Position numbers and translations under genes: made by a program. Below are positions 7,648 through 16,552 of a DNA stretch of 64,000 bases, in pieces. The notes under the pieces were generated by a model that worked only from the letters and a program-made list of their open reading frames with translations, was not told the DNA's origin and ran no database searches. Where the stretch lies: the NCBI GenBank assembly GCA_016194585.1, contig JACQBG010000016.1, positions 25,765-89,764 of the forward strand, read 5' to 3'. Origin of the DNA: Gemmatimonadota bacterium (GTDB lineage Bacteria; Gemmatimonadota; Gemmatimonadetes; Gemmatimonadales; Gemmatimonadaceae). Every line of letters begins with the position of its first letter. The stretch's first letter is position 1.

Positions 7648-9044
7648 TTCACCCGCTTCGGGTCGGCGCTTCCCTTCGATTTCTTCATCACGAAGCCGAC
7701 GAGCACCCCCTGCAGCCGTCGCTCTCCCGCGGCATAGCGACCGGCCTCCTCCGGATGCTCCGCCCACACCTCGTCGATCCACGCCTGCAGGGCCGTGTCG
7801 TCGCCGACCTGCAGGAGGCCATCGCGTTCGGCGATGGCGTGGGGTGACGCGGGATCGGCGTGCATGGTCGCGAAGATCGCCTTCGCCGCGGTGTTGCTGA
7901 CGGCGCCGGAGGCGACGAGCGCGATGAGCGCGCCCAACCGCGGCGCGTCGACCGGCGCGGCCTCGATCGTCCCGCCCGAGGCGTTGAGCGAGGCGAGCAC
8001 CTCGCCGGTGACCCAGTTCGCCGCCGCTTTGACGTCGCCGGCCGCCGCGGCGACCGCTTCGAAGTAGTCGCCGATGGCGCGTGACGCCGTCAGCACCTCG
8101 GCATCGGCGGCGGTGACGCCGCGGGCGACGTAGCGGGCGCGACGGGCCGCGGGGAACTCGGGGAGGGCGGCGCGGACGCGATCGATCTCGGCGCGGGCGA
8201 TGACGAGTGGCGGGAGGTCGGGCTCCGGGAAGTACCGGTAGTCGTGACTCTCCTCTTTCGAGCGCGCTGGGCGCACGTCGTCGCGCGCGGCGTCGTAGAG
8301 CATCGTCTGCTGCACGATGGTGCCGCCGGCATCGTGCACCGCGCAGTGCCGCGCGAACTCGAGCTCGAGCGCGCGTTCGACGAACGAGAAGGAGTTGAGG
8401 TTCTTGATCTCGGTGCGCGTGCGAAGGGCGGTCTGGCCGCGAGGGCGCGCGCTCACGTTCGCGTCGGCGCGCAGGCTCCCCTCCTCCATCGAGCAGTCGG
8501 AGACGCCGGCGTAGACGAGGATCTCGCGCAGGGCACGCAAGTACGCCGCGGCCTCCGCGGCGCTGCGGATCTCCGGCTCGCTCACGACCTCGATGAGCGG
8601 CACCCCCGAGCGATTGAGGTCGATCGCGGTGACGCCGGGGAAACGGTCGTGCACCGACTTCCCCGCGTCCTCCTCCATGTGGATGCGCGTGATGCCGATG
8701 ACGCGCCCGCCGGCGAGCTCGACGCGGCCGTGCTCGGCCAAGGGTTCCTCGAACTGCGAGATCTGATAGCCCTTGGGAAGATCCGGGTAGAAGTAGTTCT
8801 TGCGCGCGAACACGGAGCGCTCGCGCACCGTGCACCCGAGCGCGAGCACGCCGCGCACGGCGAGCGCGACCGCTTCGGCATTGAGCACGGGGAGCGCGCC
8901 CGGGAGCGCGAGGCAGACCGGGCAGGTGTTCGCGTTGGGCGGGTCGCCGAACGTCGTCGCGCAGCGGCAGAACGCCTTGGTGCGCGTCTTGAGCTGCACG
9001 TGCACCTCGAGTCCCACGACCATCTCATAGAGCTCGTGGCTCAC
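7617..9044 (-). CDS. gatB: Aspartyl/glutamyl-tRNA(Asn/Gln) amidotransferase subunit B, 475 aa
   Basis: GatB is the kinase subunit that activates mischarged Glu-tRNA(Gln) or Asp-tRNA(Asn) and passes it ammonia from GatA. The protein starts VSHELYEMVVGLEVHVQL. It has the catalytic-domain motifs CPVCLALPGALPVLN, FARKNYFYPDLPKGYQISQ and GIxRIHMEEDAGKS. The helical and YqeY-like tRNA-binding domain is at the C-terminus (ERRLQGVLVGFVMKKSKG). GTG at 9044 overlaps the gatA stop as GTGA. Its last 31 bases overlap the convergent phospholipase-like gene. Confidence 0.97.
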   Translation of the reverse strand: MSHELYEMVVGLEVHVQLKTRTKAFCRCATTFGDPPNANTCPVCLALPGALPVLNAEAVALAVRGVLALGCTVRERSVFARKNYFYPDLPKGYQISQFEEPLAEHGRVELAGGRVIGITRIHMEEDAGKSVHDRFPGVTAIDLNRSGVPLIEVVSEPEIRSAAEAAAYLRALREILVYAGVSDCSMEEGSLRADANVSARPRGQTALRTRTEIKNLNSFSFVERALELEFARHCAVHDAGGTIVQQTMLYDAARDDVRPARSKEESHDYRYFPEPDLPPLVIARAEIDRVRAALPEFPAARRARYVARGVTAADAEVLTASRAIGDYFEAVAAAAGDVKAAANWVTGEVLASLNASGGTIEAAPVDAPRLGALIALVASGAVSNTAAKAIFATMHADPASPHAIAERDGLLQVGDDTALQAWIDEVWAEHPEEAGRYAAGERRLQGVLVGFVMKKSKGSADPKRVNQLLAARAGT

Positions 9045-10480
9045 GCGAGCGCCTCCCGGCCGAGCCCGTGCTCGAGGGCGTACGCGACGCGGAACATCGC
9101 CGGCTCCGCGAACTTCGGCGCGATCACCTGCCCTCCCACGGGGAGACCGCCGACCCGCCCGATCGGCAGCGACATCGCCGGCACCTCGGCGAGGTTCGCC
9201 GTGACCGTGAAGACGTCGCTCAGGTACATCTCGTACGGATCGGAGATGGCGCCGATGGGGAATGCGGGAGTCGGCGTCGTCGGGGTGAAGAGCGCGTGCA
9301 CCCCCGACGCCCATACACGGTCGAAGTCCTGCCGGATGAGCGCGCGCACCTGCATCGCCTTCCGGTAGTACGCGTCGTAGTAGCCGGCCGAGAGCACGTA
9401 CGTGCCGAGGAGGATGCGACGCGTGACCTCGGCGCCGAAGCCACCGCGGCGGGTGGCCTCGTACATGCCGCGCAGGCCGTCCCCTTCGAGGCGGAGCCCG
9501 TACCGCACGCCGTCGAAACGCGCGAGGTTCGACGCGCATTCCGCCGGCGCGATGATGTAATAGGCGGGGATGGCGTACTCGGTGTGCGGGAGCGCGACGT
9601 CGCGCACCGTCGCGCCGCGCTCGCGCAACGCCTCGATGGCGCGATCGCACTTCTCGCGGATGGCCGCCGGGAGCGACGGCGGGAAGTACTCGGCCGGGAG
9701 ACCGATGACGACGCCGCGGAGGTCGCGCACGCCGTCGCGGAGGGAGGGCGCCGGAAGGGGCGCCGAGGTCGCATCGTGCGCGGTGTCGTCGCCGGCGACG
9801 ACTTCCAGCGCGAGCGCGGCGTCGTCGACGGTGCGCCCGAAGACGCCGACGTTGTCGAGCGACGACGCGAAGGCCACGAGACCGTAGCGGCTGACACGGC
9901 CGTAGGTCGGCTTGACGCCCACGATACCGCAGAACGCGGCGGGCTGCCGCACGGAGCCACCCGTCTCCGATCCGAGCGCGATCGGGACGACGCCGGCGGC
10001 CACGGCCGCGGCGCTCCCCCCCGACGACCCGCCGGGCACGCGCGACGGGTCGAGCGGGTTGCGACACGGGCCGAAGGCGCTGTGCTCGGTGGACGAGCCC
10101 ATCGCGAACTCGTCCATGTTGGCCTTGCCGACGAGGATCGCGCCCTCCTTGCGCAGCCGCACGGCGACGGTCGCGTCGAAGGGGCTGACGTAGCCCTCGA
10201 GGATGCGCGAGCCGCACGAGGTCGTCAGCACGGTCGTCGCGATGTTGTCCTTCAGGACGACGGGGACGCCGGCGAGCTTGCCGCCGACGGGCTTCCGTTC
10301 GAGTTCGCGCAGCGAGGCGTCGCGGTCGGCGGCGAGGAGGCAGTTGAGGCCGTCGGCGCCGACGCGCACCTCGTGCTGCCGGGCGAAGCAGTCCTCGACC
10401 ATCGCCTTGCCGGTGACCTTCCCCTCGCGCACGCCCGCGGCGATCTCGGCGGCGGAGCGGTCGAGCCACGGCGCGCTCAT
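9041..10480 (-). CDS. gatA: Aspartyl/glutamyl-tRNA amidotransferase subunit A, 479 aa
   Basis: GatA is the amidase-signature subunit that hydrolyses glutamine to supply ammonia to GatB. The Ser-cisSer-Lys triad fits Lys77 (VVLKDNIA), Ser152 (in GGSSGGSAAAVAAG) and Ser176 (GSETGGSVRQPA). This is the same spacing as Lys79/Ser154/Ser178 of Staphylococcus aureus GatA. The start ATG at 10480 overlaps the gatC stop (ATGA). The complete gatCAB set, in the order C-A-B, shows that the organism makes Gln-tRNA and/or Asn-tRNA by the indirect route. Confidence 0.97.
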   Translation of the reverse strand: MSAPWLDRSAAEIAAGVREGKVTGKAMVEDCFARQHEVRVGADGLNCLLAADRDASLRELERKPVGGKLAGVPVVLKDNIATTVLTTSCGSRILEGYVSPFDATVAVRLRKEGAILVGKANMDEFAMGSSTEHSAFGPCRNPLDPSRVPGGSSGGSAAAVAAGVVPIALGSETGGSVRQPAAFCGIVGVKPTYGRVSRYGLVAFASSLDNVGVFGRTVDDAALALEVVAGDDTAHDATSAPLPAPSLRDGVRDLRGVVIGLPAEYFPPSLPAAIREKCDRAIEALRERGATVRDVALPHTEYAIPAYYIIAPAECASNLARFDGVRYGLRLEGDGLRGMYEATRRGGFGAEVTRRILLGTYVLSAGYYDAYYRKAMQVRALIRQDFDRVWASGVHALFTPTTPTPAFPIGAISDPYEMYLSDVFTVTANLAEVPAMSLPIGRVGGLPVGGQVIAPKFAEPAMFRVAYALEHGLGREALA

Positions 10481-10785
10481 GCGGCACCCCCGGCGGCGTC
10501 GTGCGTCGCGAGCCGCGGCACGAGGAAGAAGCCGTCGCGCATCGCGGGCGCCATCGCCGACCGCTCGTGCTCGAGCGGGACCGGCGGTCCCGCATCGGGA
10601 CGCAGCGGCATGCCGGCGCGCGCGTCGGGCGCCGCATCGACCTCGCGCGTGTCGGCCGTGCGCAGCGCCTCCATGTGCGTCAGGATCCCGTTCAACTCCT
10701 GTACCAGCGCGTCGAGCCGTGCATCCGGCACATCGACGCGTGCGAGTTCGGCGACGCGCCGAACGTCGTCGCGCGATACGGACAT
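10477..10785 (-). CDS. gatC: Aspartyl/glutamyl-tRNA amidotransferase subunit C, 102 aa
   Basis: GatC is the small clamp that wraps GatA and GatB together. The N-terminal helix MSVSRDDVRRVAELARVDVP and the following LNGILTHMEAL match the family. The C-terminal half is Pro/Ala-rich and ends with FFLVPRL. Its ATG shares one base with the stop of the upstream helicase gene. Its stop overlaps gatA. Length is normal for the family. Confidence 0.94.
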   Translation of the reverse strand: MSVSRDDVRRVAELARVDVPDARLDALVQELNGILTHMEALRTADTREVDAAPDARAGMPLRPDAGPPVPLEHERSAMAPAMRDGFFLVPRLATHDAAGGAA

Positions 10786-13049
10786 CAGTCGAATCCTCGT
10801 TCCAGCGCGGCGAACGCCGCGACGAGACGCTTGCGTCCCACGGCCTCGTCATCGAAGTCGACGGTGACCTTCAGGTCGCGCCCCGCTCCCGAGCACTCGG
10901 CGATGGTGCCCGACCCGAACGTCTTGTGCCTGACGCGCTCGCCCTTGGCGAAGCTCGGCAGGTCCTGCGACATGTCCTCGATCTCGACCGGGCGCTCGCG
11001 CGCGGGGTTGGCCCGCCACGTGCGGGGGCCGTCGTCGTCCCACGCGCTCGGTTCGCGCACCGGACGCACGCCGATCACGCGCCCGGTCGCGCGGAGCCGG
11101 ATCGTCGCGGCCTGCGTGAGCAGTTTCTCGGCCGTCGGCGTGATGAAGCTCGAGAGGACCGAGGGCATCAGTTCCCCGTTGCGCCGCCGGCTGCGGGCCC
11201 ACGAGAGATGCAGCGTGCGTTCGGCGCGCGTGATGCCGACGTAGAAGAGACGGCGCTCCTCCTCGAGGGCGTCGGGGTCGTCGAGCGAGCGGCTGAGCGG
11301 GAAGAGTCCCTGCTCGAGACCGGCGACGTAGACGACCGGGAATTCGAGCCCCTTCGCCGTGTGCAGCGTCATCATCGTGACGGCGTCGGCGTCGGGTCCG
11401 AGCTGGTCGAGCCCCGCGACGAGCGTGGCGCGCTGGAGGAAGTGGTCGAGCGGTCGCAGCCCGACCTCGCCGCCGTCGTCGATGACGGTCTCGGCGGCGC
11501 CCCGGATCATCTCGGCCACGTTGTCGAGGCGGTCGAGTCCTTCGGGGCCCTCGGCGCGCAGCGCTTCGCCATACCCCGTGAGGTCGACGATGCGCGTGAG
11601 CAGGTGGTCGACGCTCGCGTCGGTCGCGAGGTCGCGGAGGCGGTCGACGAGCTCCGCGAAGGCGGTGAGCGCCTCTCGCGTGGCGGCGCGCGCGCCGGAG
11701 AGGAGGTCGTCGCGCCGGGTCGCGTCGAGGAGGGTGATCCCCGCTTCGCGCGCGCCGGCGGCGAGCAACTCGACGGTGGTGTCGCCGATGCCCCGACGCG
11801 GCACGCCGATGGCGCGGCGGAACGCCTCCTCGTCGGCGGGGTTCGCGACGAGGCGGAGCCAGGCGATGAGGTCGCGCACTTCGCGCCGATCGTAGAAGCG
11901 CACGGCGCCGACGAGGCGGTACGGCACGACGCGGCGGCGCATCGCCTCCTCGAAGGGGCGGCTCTGCGCGTTCGTGCGATAGAGGATGGCGACGTCGCCG
12001 AGCGCGGCGTCGCCGCGGTTGCGGCGCGCGAGGATGTCGTCGACGATCGCGTCGGCCTCGTCGCGATCGTCGAGCGCGGCGAGGAGCGTCACGGGGTCGC
12101 CGCCGGGGCGCGTCGCGCGCAGCGTCTTGCCCATGCGCCCCGCGTTCTCGGAGATGACGGCGTTCGCGAGGGCGAGGATCGGCGGCGACGAACGGTAGTT
12201 CTCCTCGAGCCGGACGACCTGCGCGTCGGGCCAGTCCTTGGAGAACTCGAGGATGTTCCGCACGTCGGCGCCGCGCCAGCCGTAGATGGCCTGATCGTCG
12301 TCGCCGACGACGGCGACGTTGCGGTGGCCCGCGGCGACGAGGCGGATGAGCTCGTACTGCGCGCGGTTCGTGTCCTGGTACTCGTCGACGAGCACGAAGC
12401 GGAAGCGGCGGCTCCACTTCTCGCGGACGGCCTCGTGCTGCGTGAGCAGCTGCACGGGGAGCCAGAGCAGGTCGTCGAAGGTGACGGCGTTGGCCGCCCG
12501 GAAGGCGGCGTCCCACTCGGCGTAGATCGGCGCGACGGCTTTGGCGAGCGGCGTGAGCGCGAGCGACGCGAACTCCTCCGGCGTGACGAGCGCGTTGCGC
12601 GCGTCGGAGATCGCGTCGGCCACGGCGCGCGGCGCCCACGTCTTGGGCGACACGCGGTGGCGCTCCATGAGCCGCTTCACGACGGCGAGGGTGTCATCCT
12701 CGTCGTAGATCGTGAACGACGGCGTGCGTCCCACCAGCTCGGCGTGGGCGCGCAGCAGCCGCGCGCCGATGGCGTGGAAGGTCCCGATCCACATCCCGGC
12801 GGGCTCCTGCCCCAGCAGGTGGGCGATGCGCTCGCGCATCTCCCCGGCCGCCTTGTTGGTGAAGGTGACGGCGAGCACCTCGCCGGGGCGTGCGTGCCCC
12901 TCGTGGATGAGGCGCGCGATGCGCGCCGTGAGCACGCGCGTCTTCCCCGACCCCGCGCCGGCGAGGACGAGGAGCGGGCCTTCGGTGTGGTCGACGGCTT
13001 CGCGCTGCGCCGGGTTGAGTGCGGGTCCGGCGGACGACGTCAGGGTCAT
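10785..13049 (-). CDS. UvrD/PcrA-type ATP-dependent DNA helicase, 754 aa
   Basis: This is a superfamily 1A 3'-5' helicase for DNA repair and fork or transcription conflict resolution. Visible motifs are Q motif LNPAQREAV, Walker A AGAGSGKT (30-37), motif Ia VTFTNKAAGEM, Walker B VDEYQDTN, motif III GDDDQAIYGWRGAD, motif IV EENYRS, motif V TLHTAKGLEF and motif VI YVGITRAERTL. The C-terminal Tudor-like tail (FAKGERVRHKTFGSGTI) binds RNA polymerase in PcrA, which favours PcrA over Rep. Start ATG at 13049 overlaps the kinase stop as ATGA. Earlier in-frame starts would run into the kinase gene. Confidence 0.95.
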   Translation of the reverse strand: MTLTSSAGPALNPAQREAVDHTEGPLLVLAGAGSGKTRVLTARIARLIHEGHARPGEVLAVTFTNKAAGEMRERIAHLLGQEPAGMWIGTFHAIGARLLRAHAELVGRTPSFTIYDEDDTLAVVKRLMERHRVSPKTWAPRAVADAISDARNALVTPEEFASLALTPLAKAVAPIYAEWDAAFRAANAVTFDDLLWLPVQLLTQHEAVREKWSRRFRFVLVDEYQDTNRAQYELIRLVAAGHRNVAVVGDDDQAIYGWRGADVRNILEFSKDWPDAQVVRLEENYRSSPPILALANAVISENAGRMGKTLRATRPGGDPVTLLAALDDRDEADAIVDDILARRNRGDAALGDVAILYRTNAQSRPFEEAMRRRVVPYRLVGAVRFYDRREVRDLIAWLRLVANPADEEAFRRAIGVPRRGIGDTTVELLAAGAREAGITLLDATRRDDLLSGARAATREALTAFAELVDRLRDLATDASVDHLLTRIVDLTGYGEALRAEGPEGLDRLDNVAEMIRGAAETVIDDGGEVGLRPLDHFLQRATLVAGLDQLGPDADAVTMMTLHTAKGLEFPVVYVAGLEQGLFPLSRSLDDPDALEEERRLFYVGITRAERTLHLSWARSRRRNGELMPSVLSSFITPTAEKLLTQAATIRLRATGRVIGVRPVREPSAWDDDGPRTWRANPARERPVEIEDMSQDLPSFAKGERVRHKTFGSGTIAECSGAGRDLKVTVDFDDEAVGRKRLVAAFAALERGFD

Positions 13050-14191
13050 CCAGGCAAAATAACGTCGAACACGGCGCCGCGGTCGGACGGCACGAGGCGC
13101 AACCGCCCGCCGTGGTTCTCCTCGACGATGCGCTTGGTGAGCGCGAGGCCGATCCCCCAGCCGCGCTCCTTCGTCGTGAACCCGGCGGCGAAGATCTTGC
13201 GGCGCAGGTGGCGCGGCACGCCGGGGCCGTCGTCGGCGACGCGCACCCGCACGCCGTCGCCGGCGATGGGCGAGACCGTGACGACGATCGTCCCGCCCCG
13301 CCCCGCGAGCGCGTCGATGGCGTTCTTCACGAGCGACTCGAGCGCCCACTCGAGCAGCACGCGGTCGCCGGAGACCTCCGTGGACCCGTCGGCGCGCTCG
13401 AACGAGATCGCGATCGAATGGGCGAGCGTCGGCACCCGCTTCGCGAAGTACCCCACGACGTGCCTGGCGAGCTCGGCGAGATCGACGACCTCGCGCTTCG
13501 GCGGCCGGCCGATGCGCTCGAAGCGGTGCGCGACGCGCTCGAGCCGCTCGACGTCGTTGTCCATGTGCGGCACGGCCTGCGCGATCATCGGGTCGTCGCG
13601 CTCACGCAGCAGTTCGACCCAGCCGCTGAGGCTGGACAGCGGCGTGCCGAGCTGGTGCGCCGACTCGCGCGCCATGCCGGCGAACACGCTCTCGCGCTCG
13701 GCGCGGCTGCGCGTGGTGAGGATCACGACGCCGGTGACGAGCAGCACGCCAATGAGCGCGACCTGCAGGTAGGGGATGACGCGCATCCCCTGCACGAGCT
13801 TCGAGTCGCCGAAATGCACCTTGCCGCCACCGGGGAGCGTGACCGGCGGGTTCTCGCGGTCGAGGCGCTTCACGTACTCCGCGACGGCGGCGTCGTGCAC
13901 CGACGCGGCGAACGGCAGGTTGCGCGCGTCGGTGGGACGACCCGACGCGTCGGTGACGATCATCGGGACGCCGAGGTCGCCGATGGCGTTCGTGACGTCG
14001 ACGAGCGCGAGCGCGAAGTCGGTGCCGTCCCCCTGCGGGTCGGCGAGGGCGCCGAAGACGCGGGCGTACATGCGGCCGGCGTTGGCCGACTCACCGCGCA
14101 GCTGCCGCAGCACGCGCTGCGTGTACCACACCTCCGACCCCAGCAGGAGGAGCAGACCGACCGCGACGACGACCGGCGCGCTCCGTCGCAT
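13046..14191 (-). CDS. Membrane sensor histidine kinase, 381 aa
   Basis: The predicted topology is one N-terminal membrane helix (about 5-22), an extracytoplasmic sensor region to about residue 135 and a second helix (about 140-160). Then come HisKA with the phospho-acceptor His179 (ESAHQLGTPLSSL) and a HATPase_c domain with an N box (ESLVKNAIDAL), a G1 box (VADDGPGVP) and a G2 box (ERGWGIGLALTKRI). There is no HAMP or PAS domain that I can recognise. No response regulator is next to it. It lies 3 bp after serS and overlaps the helicase, an unusual setting for a two-component gene. The signal is unknown. Confidence 0.9.
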   Translation of the reverse strand: MRRSAPVVVAVGLLLLLGSEVWYTQRVLRQLRGESANAGRMYARVFGALADPQGDGTDFALALVDVTNAIGDLGVPMIVTDASGRPTDARNLPFAASVHDAAVAEYVKRLDRENPPVTLPGGGKVHFGDSKLVQGMRVIPYLQVALIGVLLVTGVVILTTRSRAERESVFAGMARESAHQLGTPLSSLSGWVELLRERDDPMIAQAVPHMDNDVERLERVAHRFERIGRPPKREVVDLAELARHVVGYFAKRVPTLAHSIAISFERADGSTEVSGDRVLLEWALESLVKNAIDALAGRGGTIVVTVSPIAGDGVRVRVADDGPGVPRHLRRKIFAAGFTTKERGWGIGLALTKRIVEENHGGRLRLVPSDRGAVFDVILPG

Positions 14192-14194
14192 CGG

Positions 14195-15469
14195 CTAGCG
14201 CAGGACGTCGACGCCCAACGACGGCCGGAGCGCGTCCGGGACGGTCACGGAGCCGTCGGGGTTCTGGTAGTGCTCGAGGATCGCGGCGACGACCCGGGGG
14301 AACGCCAGTCCCGAGCCGTTCAGCGTGTGCACGAAACGCGGCTTCTCGCCCTTCGCGGCACGGTAGCGGATGTTCGACCGCCGCGCCTGGAAGTCGCCGA
14401 AGTTCGAGCAGCTCGACACCTCGAGCCACTTGCCGACGCCGGGCGCGAACACCTCGAGGTCGTACGTCTTCGCGCTCGAGAACCCCGTGTCGCCGGCGGC
14501 GAGCAGCAGCACGCGATACGGCAGCCCGAGCAGCTGGAGCACGCGTTCCGCGTGCTGCGTGAGCAGTTCATGCTGCGCGGCCGAGTCCTCGGGCGCCGTG
14601 AAGCGCACGAGCTCGACCTTGTCGAACTGATGCACGCGGAGGAGTCCGCGCGTGTCCTTGCCCGCGGCTCCCGCCTCGCGACGGAAGCACGCGCTCCACG
14701 CGGTGTACGCGATGGGAAGCTGCGCGCCGTCGAGCAGTTCGTCGCGCAAGAGGTTGGTGACCGGCACTTCGGCCGTCGGGATCGCGAACAGCGGGTCGTC
14801 GCGGAGGGCGTACATGTCCTCCTCGAACTTCGGCAGCTGCCCGGTGACGACCATCGACTCGCGGTTCACGAAGAGCGGCACCCAGCGCTCGTCGTACCCG
14901 TGCTCGCGCGTGTGCAGGTCGAGCATGAAGTTCATCAGGGCGCGCTGCAGCCGCGCGCCCATCCCGCGGTACACGATGAAGCCCGACCCGGAGATCTTCG
15001 CGCCCCGCGGCAGGTCGATGAGGCCGAGCGTCTCCCCCACCTCCCAGTGCGGCTTCACCTCGCCGGCGGCGCGCGGCGCGCCCCACGTGCGCACGACCTG
15101 GTTCGCGGCCTCATCCCCCTCGGGGACTTCGTCGGCGGTGAGGTTCGGGATCTCGAGAAGGATCGCGTCGAGTTCGGACTGCGTCGCCGCGAGTTCCTGC
15201 TCGAGACGGGCGATCTCCTCGCCGAGCTCGCGGGCGCTCGCGACGAGTTCGTCGGCCGGCTCCCCCGAGCGCTTGCGGCGCGCCACTTCCTGGCTCGCGG
15301 CGTTGCGCGCCGCCTTCCGCTCCTCCACCGCCTGGATGGTCACGCGACGGTCGCGGTCGAGCGCCTCGGCGCGGTCGATGATCGGCGCGAACGCCTCGCC
15401 CTTGCCCCGGCGCCGCATCCCTTCGCGGAGCGCGCCGGGCTGTTCGCGCACGAGACGGGCGTCGTGCAT
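14195..15469 (-). CDS. serS: Seryl-tRNA synthetase, 424 aa
   Basis: SerRS charges tRNA(Ser). The N-terminal coiled-coil arm (about 30-100) is followed by the class II catalytic core. Motif 2 is FRREAGAAGKDTRGLLRVHQF. Motif 3 falls in the C-terminal part (GLAFPRVVAAILEHYQ), with the serine-site segment EVSSCSNFGDFQARR before it. The start MHDARLVREQPGALRE matches family N-termini. Its ATG at 15469 shares one base with the lipoprotein stop. The in-frame ATG at 15538 lies inside the upstream gene and is rejected. Confidence 0.97.
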   Translation of the reverse strand: MHDARLVREQPGALREGMRRRGKGEAFAPIIDRAEALDRDRRVTIQAVEERKAARNAASQEVARRKRSGEPADELVASARELGEEIARLEQELAATQSELDAILLEIPNLTADEVPEGDEAANQVVRTWGAPRAAGEVKPHWEVGETLGLIDLPRGAKISGSGFIVYRGMGARLQRALMNFMLDLHTREHGYDERWVPLFVNRESMVVTGQLPKFEEDMYALRDDPLFAIPTAEVPVTNLLRDELLDGAQLPIAYTAWSACFRREAGAAGKDTRGLLRVHQFDKVELVRFTAPEDSAAQHELLTQHAERVLQLLGLPYRVLLLAAGDTGFSSAKTYDLEVFAPGVGKWLEVSSCSNFGDFQARRSNIRYRAAKGEKPRFVHTLNGSGLAFPRVVAAILEHYQNPDGSVTVPDALRPSLGVDVLR

Positions 15470-16068
15470 CAGAACGTCGGCATGCCTTCCGACAGGGAGC
15501 GGAAGGTGCAGTTCAGGTCGACGAGCGAACGGCCCCACATCGTGCGGGTCCGCGTGTCGACGGAGTCGATGACGACCTTGGCGTAGATGTTCGGCAAGCC
15601 GTAGATGCTGCAGTTGTTCGACGGCGCCTGCACGATCACGGGGACGCCGAGCGGCGCGACGGTGACGGAATCGTAGACGTACCCACTCATCGGCGCTTCC
15701 GTGACGTTGGTGTACGTCGACGTCGCCTTCATGATGCCCACCTGGCGGTTGCCGAGGGGGTTCTCACCCACGGTGTGCGGCGGCAGGTAGACGACGTTGC
15801 CGGACGGGTCGATGTCGAAGGCGACGTCGAACGAGAACGACCCGTCGACCTTGGTCGTCGTGTTGCTCTCGAGCGAGAGCGCCGTGGCGAAGTAGTTGGG
15901 CGTGCCCGTCAGCGCGTGCACCGTGAACGGCTGCGTCGCGTTGGTGAACTGGGCGGTCATGCGGAACGGGTCCGAACAGGCGCCGGCGTACGCGGCGACG
16001 GCCAGGATCCCCACCAGCCACAGCGCACGGGGCGCGGGGCGCTCACTTATCATATTGAAGAGTCGCAT
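15469..16068 (-). CDS. Hypothetical secreted lipoprotein, 199 aa
   Basis: I do not recognise a family. Residues about 15-31 form a lipoprotein signal (LWLVGILAVAAYAGAC) with the lipobox Cys at about 31. The mature part is Thr/Val/Asn-rich and beta-strand-like, suggesting a periplasmic or surface beta-sandwich. ATGs at 16068 and 16053 both fit. The promoter at 16079-16107 would start transcription only about 4 bases before the first ATG. It is the first gene of the train leading through serS to gatB. Confidence 0.75.
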   Translation of the reverse strand: MRLFNMISERPAPRALWLVGILAVAAYAGACSDPFRMTAQFTNATQPFTVHALTGTPNYFATALSLESNTTTKVDGSFSFDVAFDIDPSGNVVYLPPHTVGENPLGNRQVGIMKATSTYTNVTEAPMSGYVYDSVTVAPLGVPVIVQAPSNNCSIYGLPNIYAKVVIDSVDTRTRTMWGRSLVDLNCTFRSLSEGMPTF

Positions 16069-16078
16069 CGAATCTGGA

Positions 16079-16107
16079 AGTGTATGGGAAGAACGAGGCA
16101 AGTTCAA
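16079..16107 (-). promoter_or_regulatory. Predicted promoter of the lipoprotein-serS train
   Basis: On the minus strand TTGAAC (16102-16107), 17 bases and TACACT (16079-16084) make a good sigma70-type promoter. It is back to back with the plus-strand promoter at 16121-16148, which has the same TACACT -10 element. Confidence 0.6.
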
Positions 16108-16120
16108 GCGAATCACGTGC

Positions 16121-16148
16121 TTGACTTCACTTGGGTGGGAGATACACT
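16121..16148 (+). promoter_or_regulatory. Predicted promoter of the roadblock-receiver-nucleotidyltransferase operon
   Basis: TTGACT (16121-16126), a 16-base spacer and TACACT (16143-16148) form a strong match to the vegetative consensus. A leader of about 20 nt carries GGAG upstream of the ATG at 16174. Confidence 0.65.
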
Positions 16149-16173
16149 TCGGAAACCTTTCCACGGAGCATTG

Positions 16174-16527
16174 ATGCCCACCATCCGGGATCTCGTCGCC
16201 GCCCTCCGGCAACGCGACGGGGTCGAGGCGGCGGTCGTGCTCGGCCGGGACGGCCTGCTCATCGACAGCCAAGCGGTGCCGGGACTCGACGCCGAGCACG
16301 TGGCGGCGCACGTCCCGTCCATCCTCCAGTTCGCCGACGATTTCGCCGCCGCCGCCCAGCGCGGCGCCTTGCAGACGGCGGTGCTCGAACTGGACCAGAG
16401 CATCGCGGTGGTGTCGTGCCTCTCCGCCGACGCGGTGCTGCTCGTGCTCGTGCAGCCCAACGCGAACCTCGGGCAGTTGCTGTACGAACTCCGCCGGAAC
16501 CGCGCCAACATCGCGGCCCTGGTGTGA
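16174..16527 (+). CDS. Roadblock/LC7-domain protein, 117 aa
   Basis: The protein is a single roadblock/LC7 fold of the MglB type. Such proteins dimerise and commonly regulate small Ras-like GTPases or serve as scaffolds. The N-terminal helix MPTIRDLVAALRQRDGVEAAVVLGRDGLLIDS is characteristic, followed by HVPSILQFADDFAAAAQRG and a hydrophobic strand (AVLLVLVQPNANLGQLLYELRR). ATG at 16174 has GGAG 6-7 bases upstream. No GTPase (MglA-like) gene is present nearby. The next gene, 25 bp downstream, is a receiver protein, so the two may act together in signalling or polarity control. Confidence 0.88.
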   Translation: MPTIRDLVAALRQRDGVEAAVVLGRDGLLIDSQAVPGLDAEHVAAHVPSILQFADDFAAAAQRGALQTAVLELDQSIAVVSCLSADAVLLVLVQPNANLGQLLYELRRNRANIAALV

Positions 16528-16552
16528 CCGCGCTCCGCCGCGGCGGCGACGC

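Noticed and set aside
10203..13772. 1,189-codon open frame on the plus strand
   Set aside because: It runs antisense to uvrD and gatC, has the Arg/Ala/Asp-rich composition of a high-GC shadow frame and shows no domain. The opposite strand carries unmistakable proteins.
13019..15586. 855-codon open frame on the plus strand across the kinase and serS
   Set aside because: Both opposite-strand genes have complete family motifs, and this frame has none.
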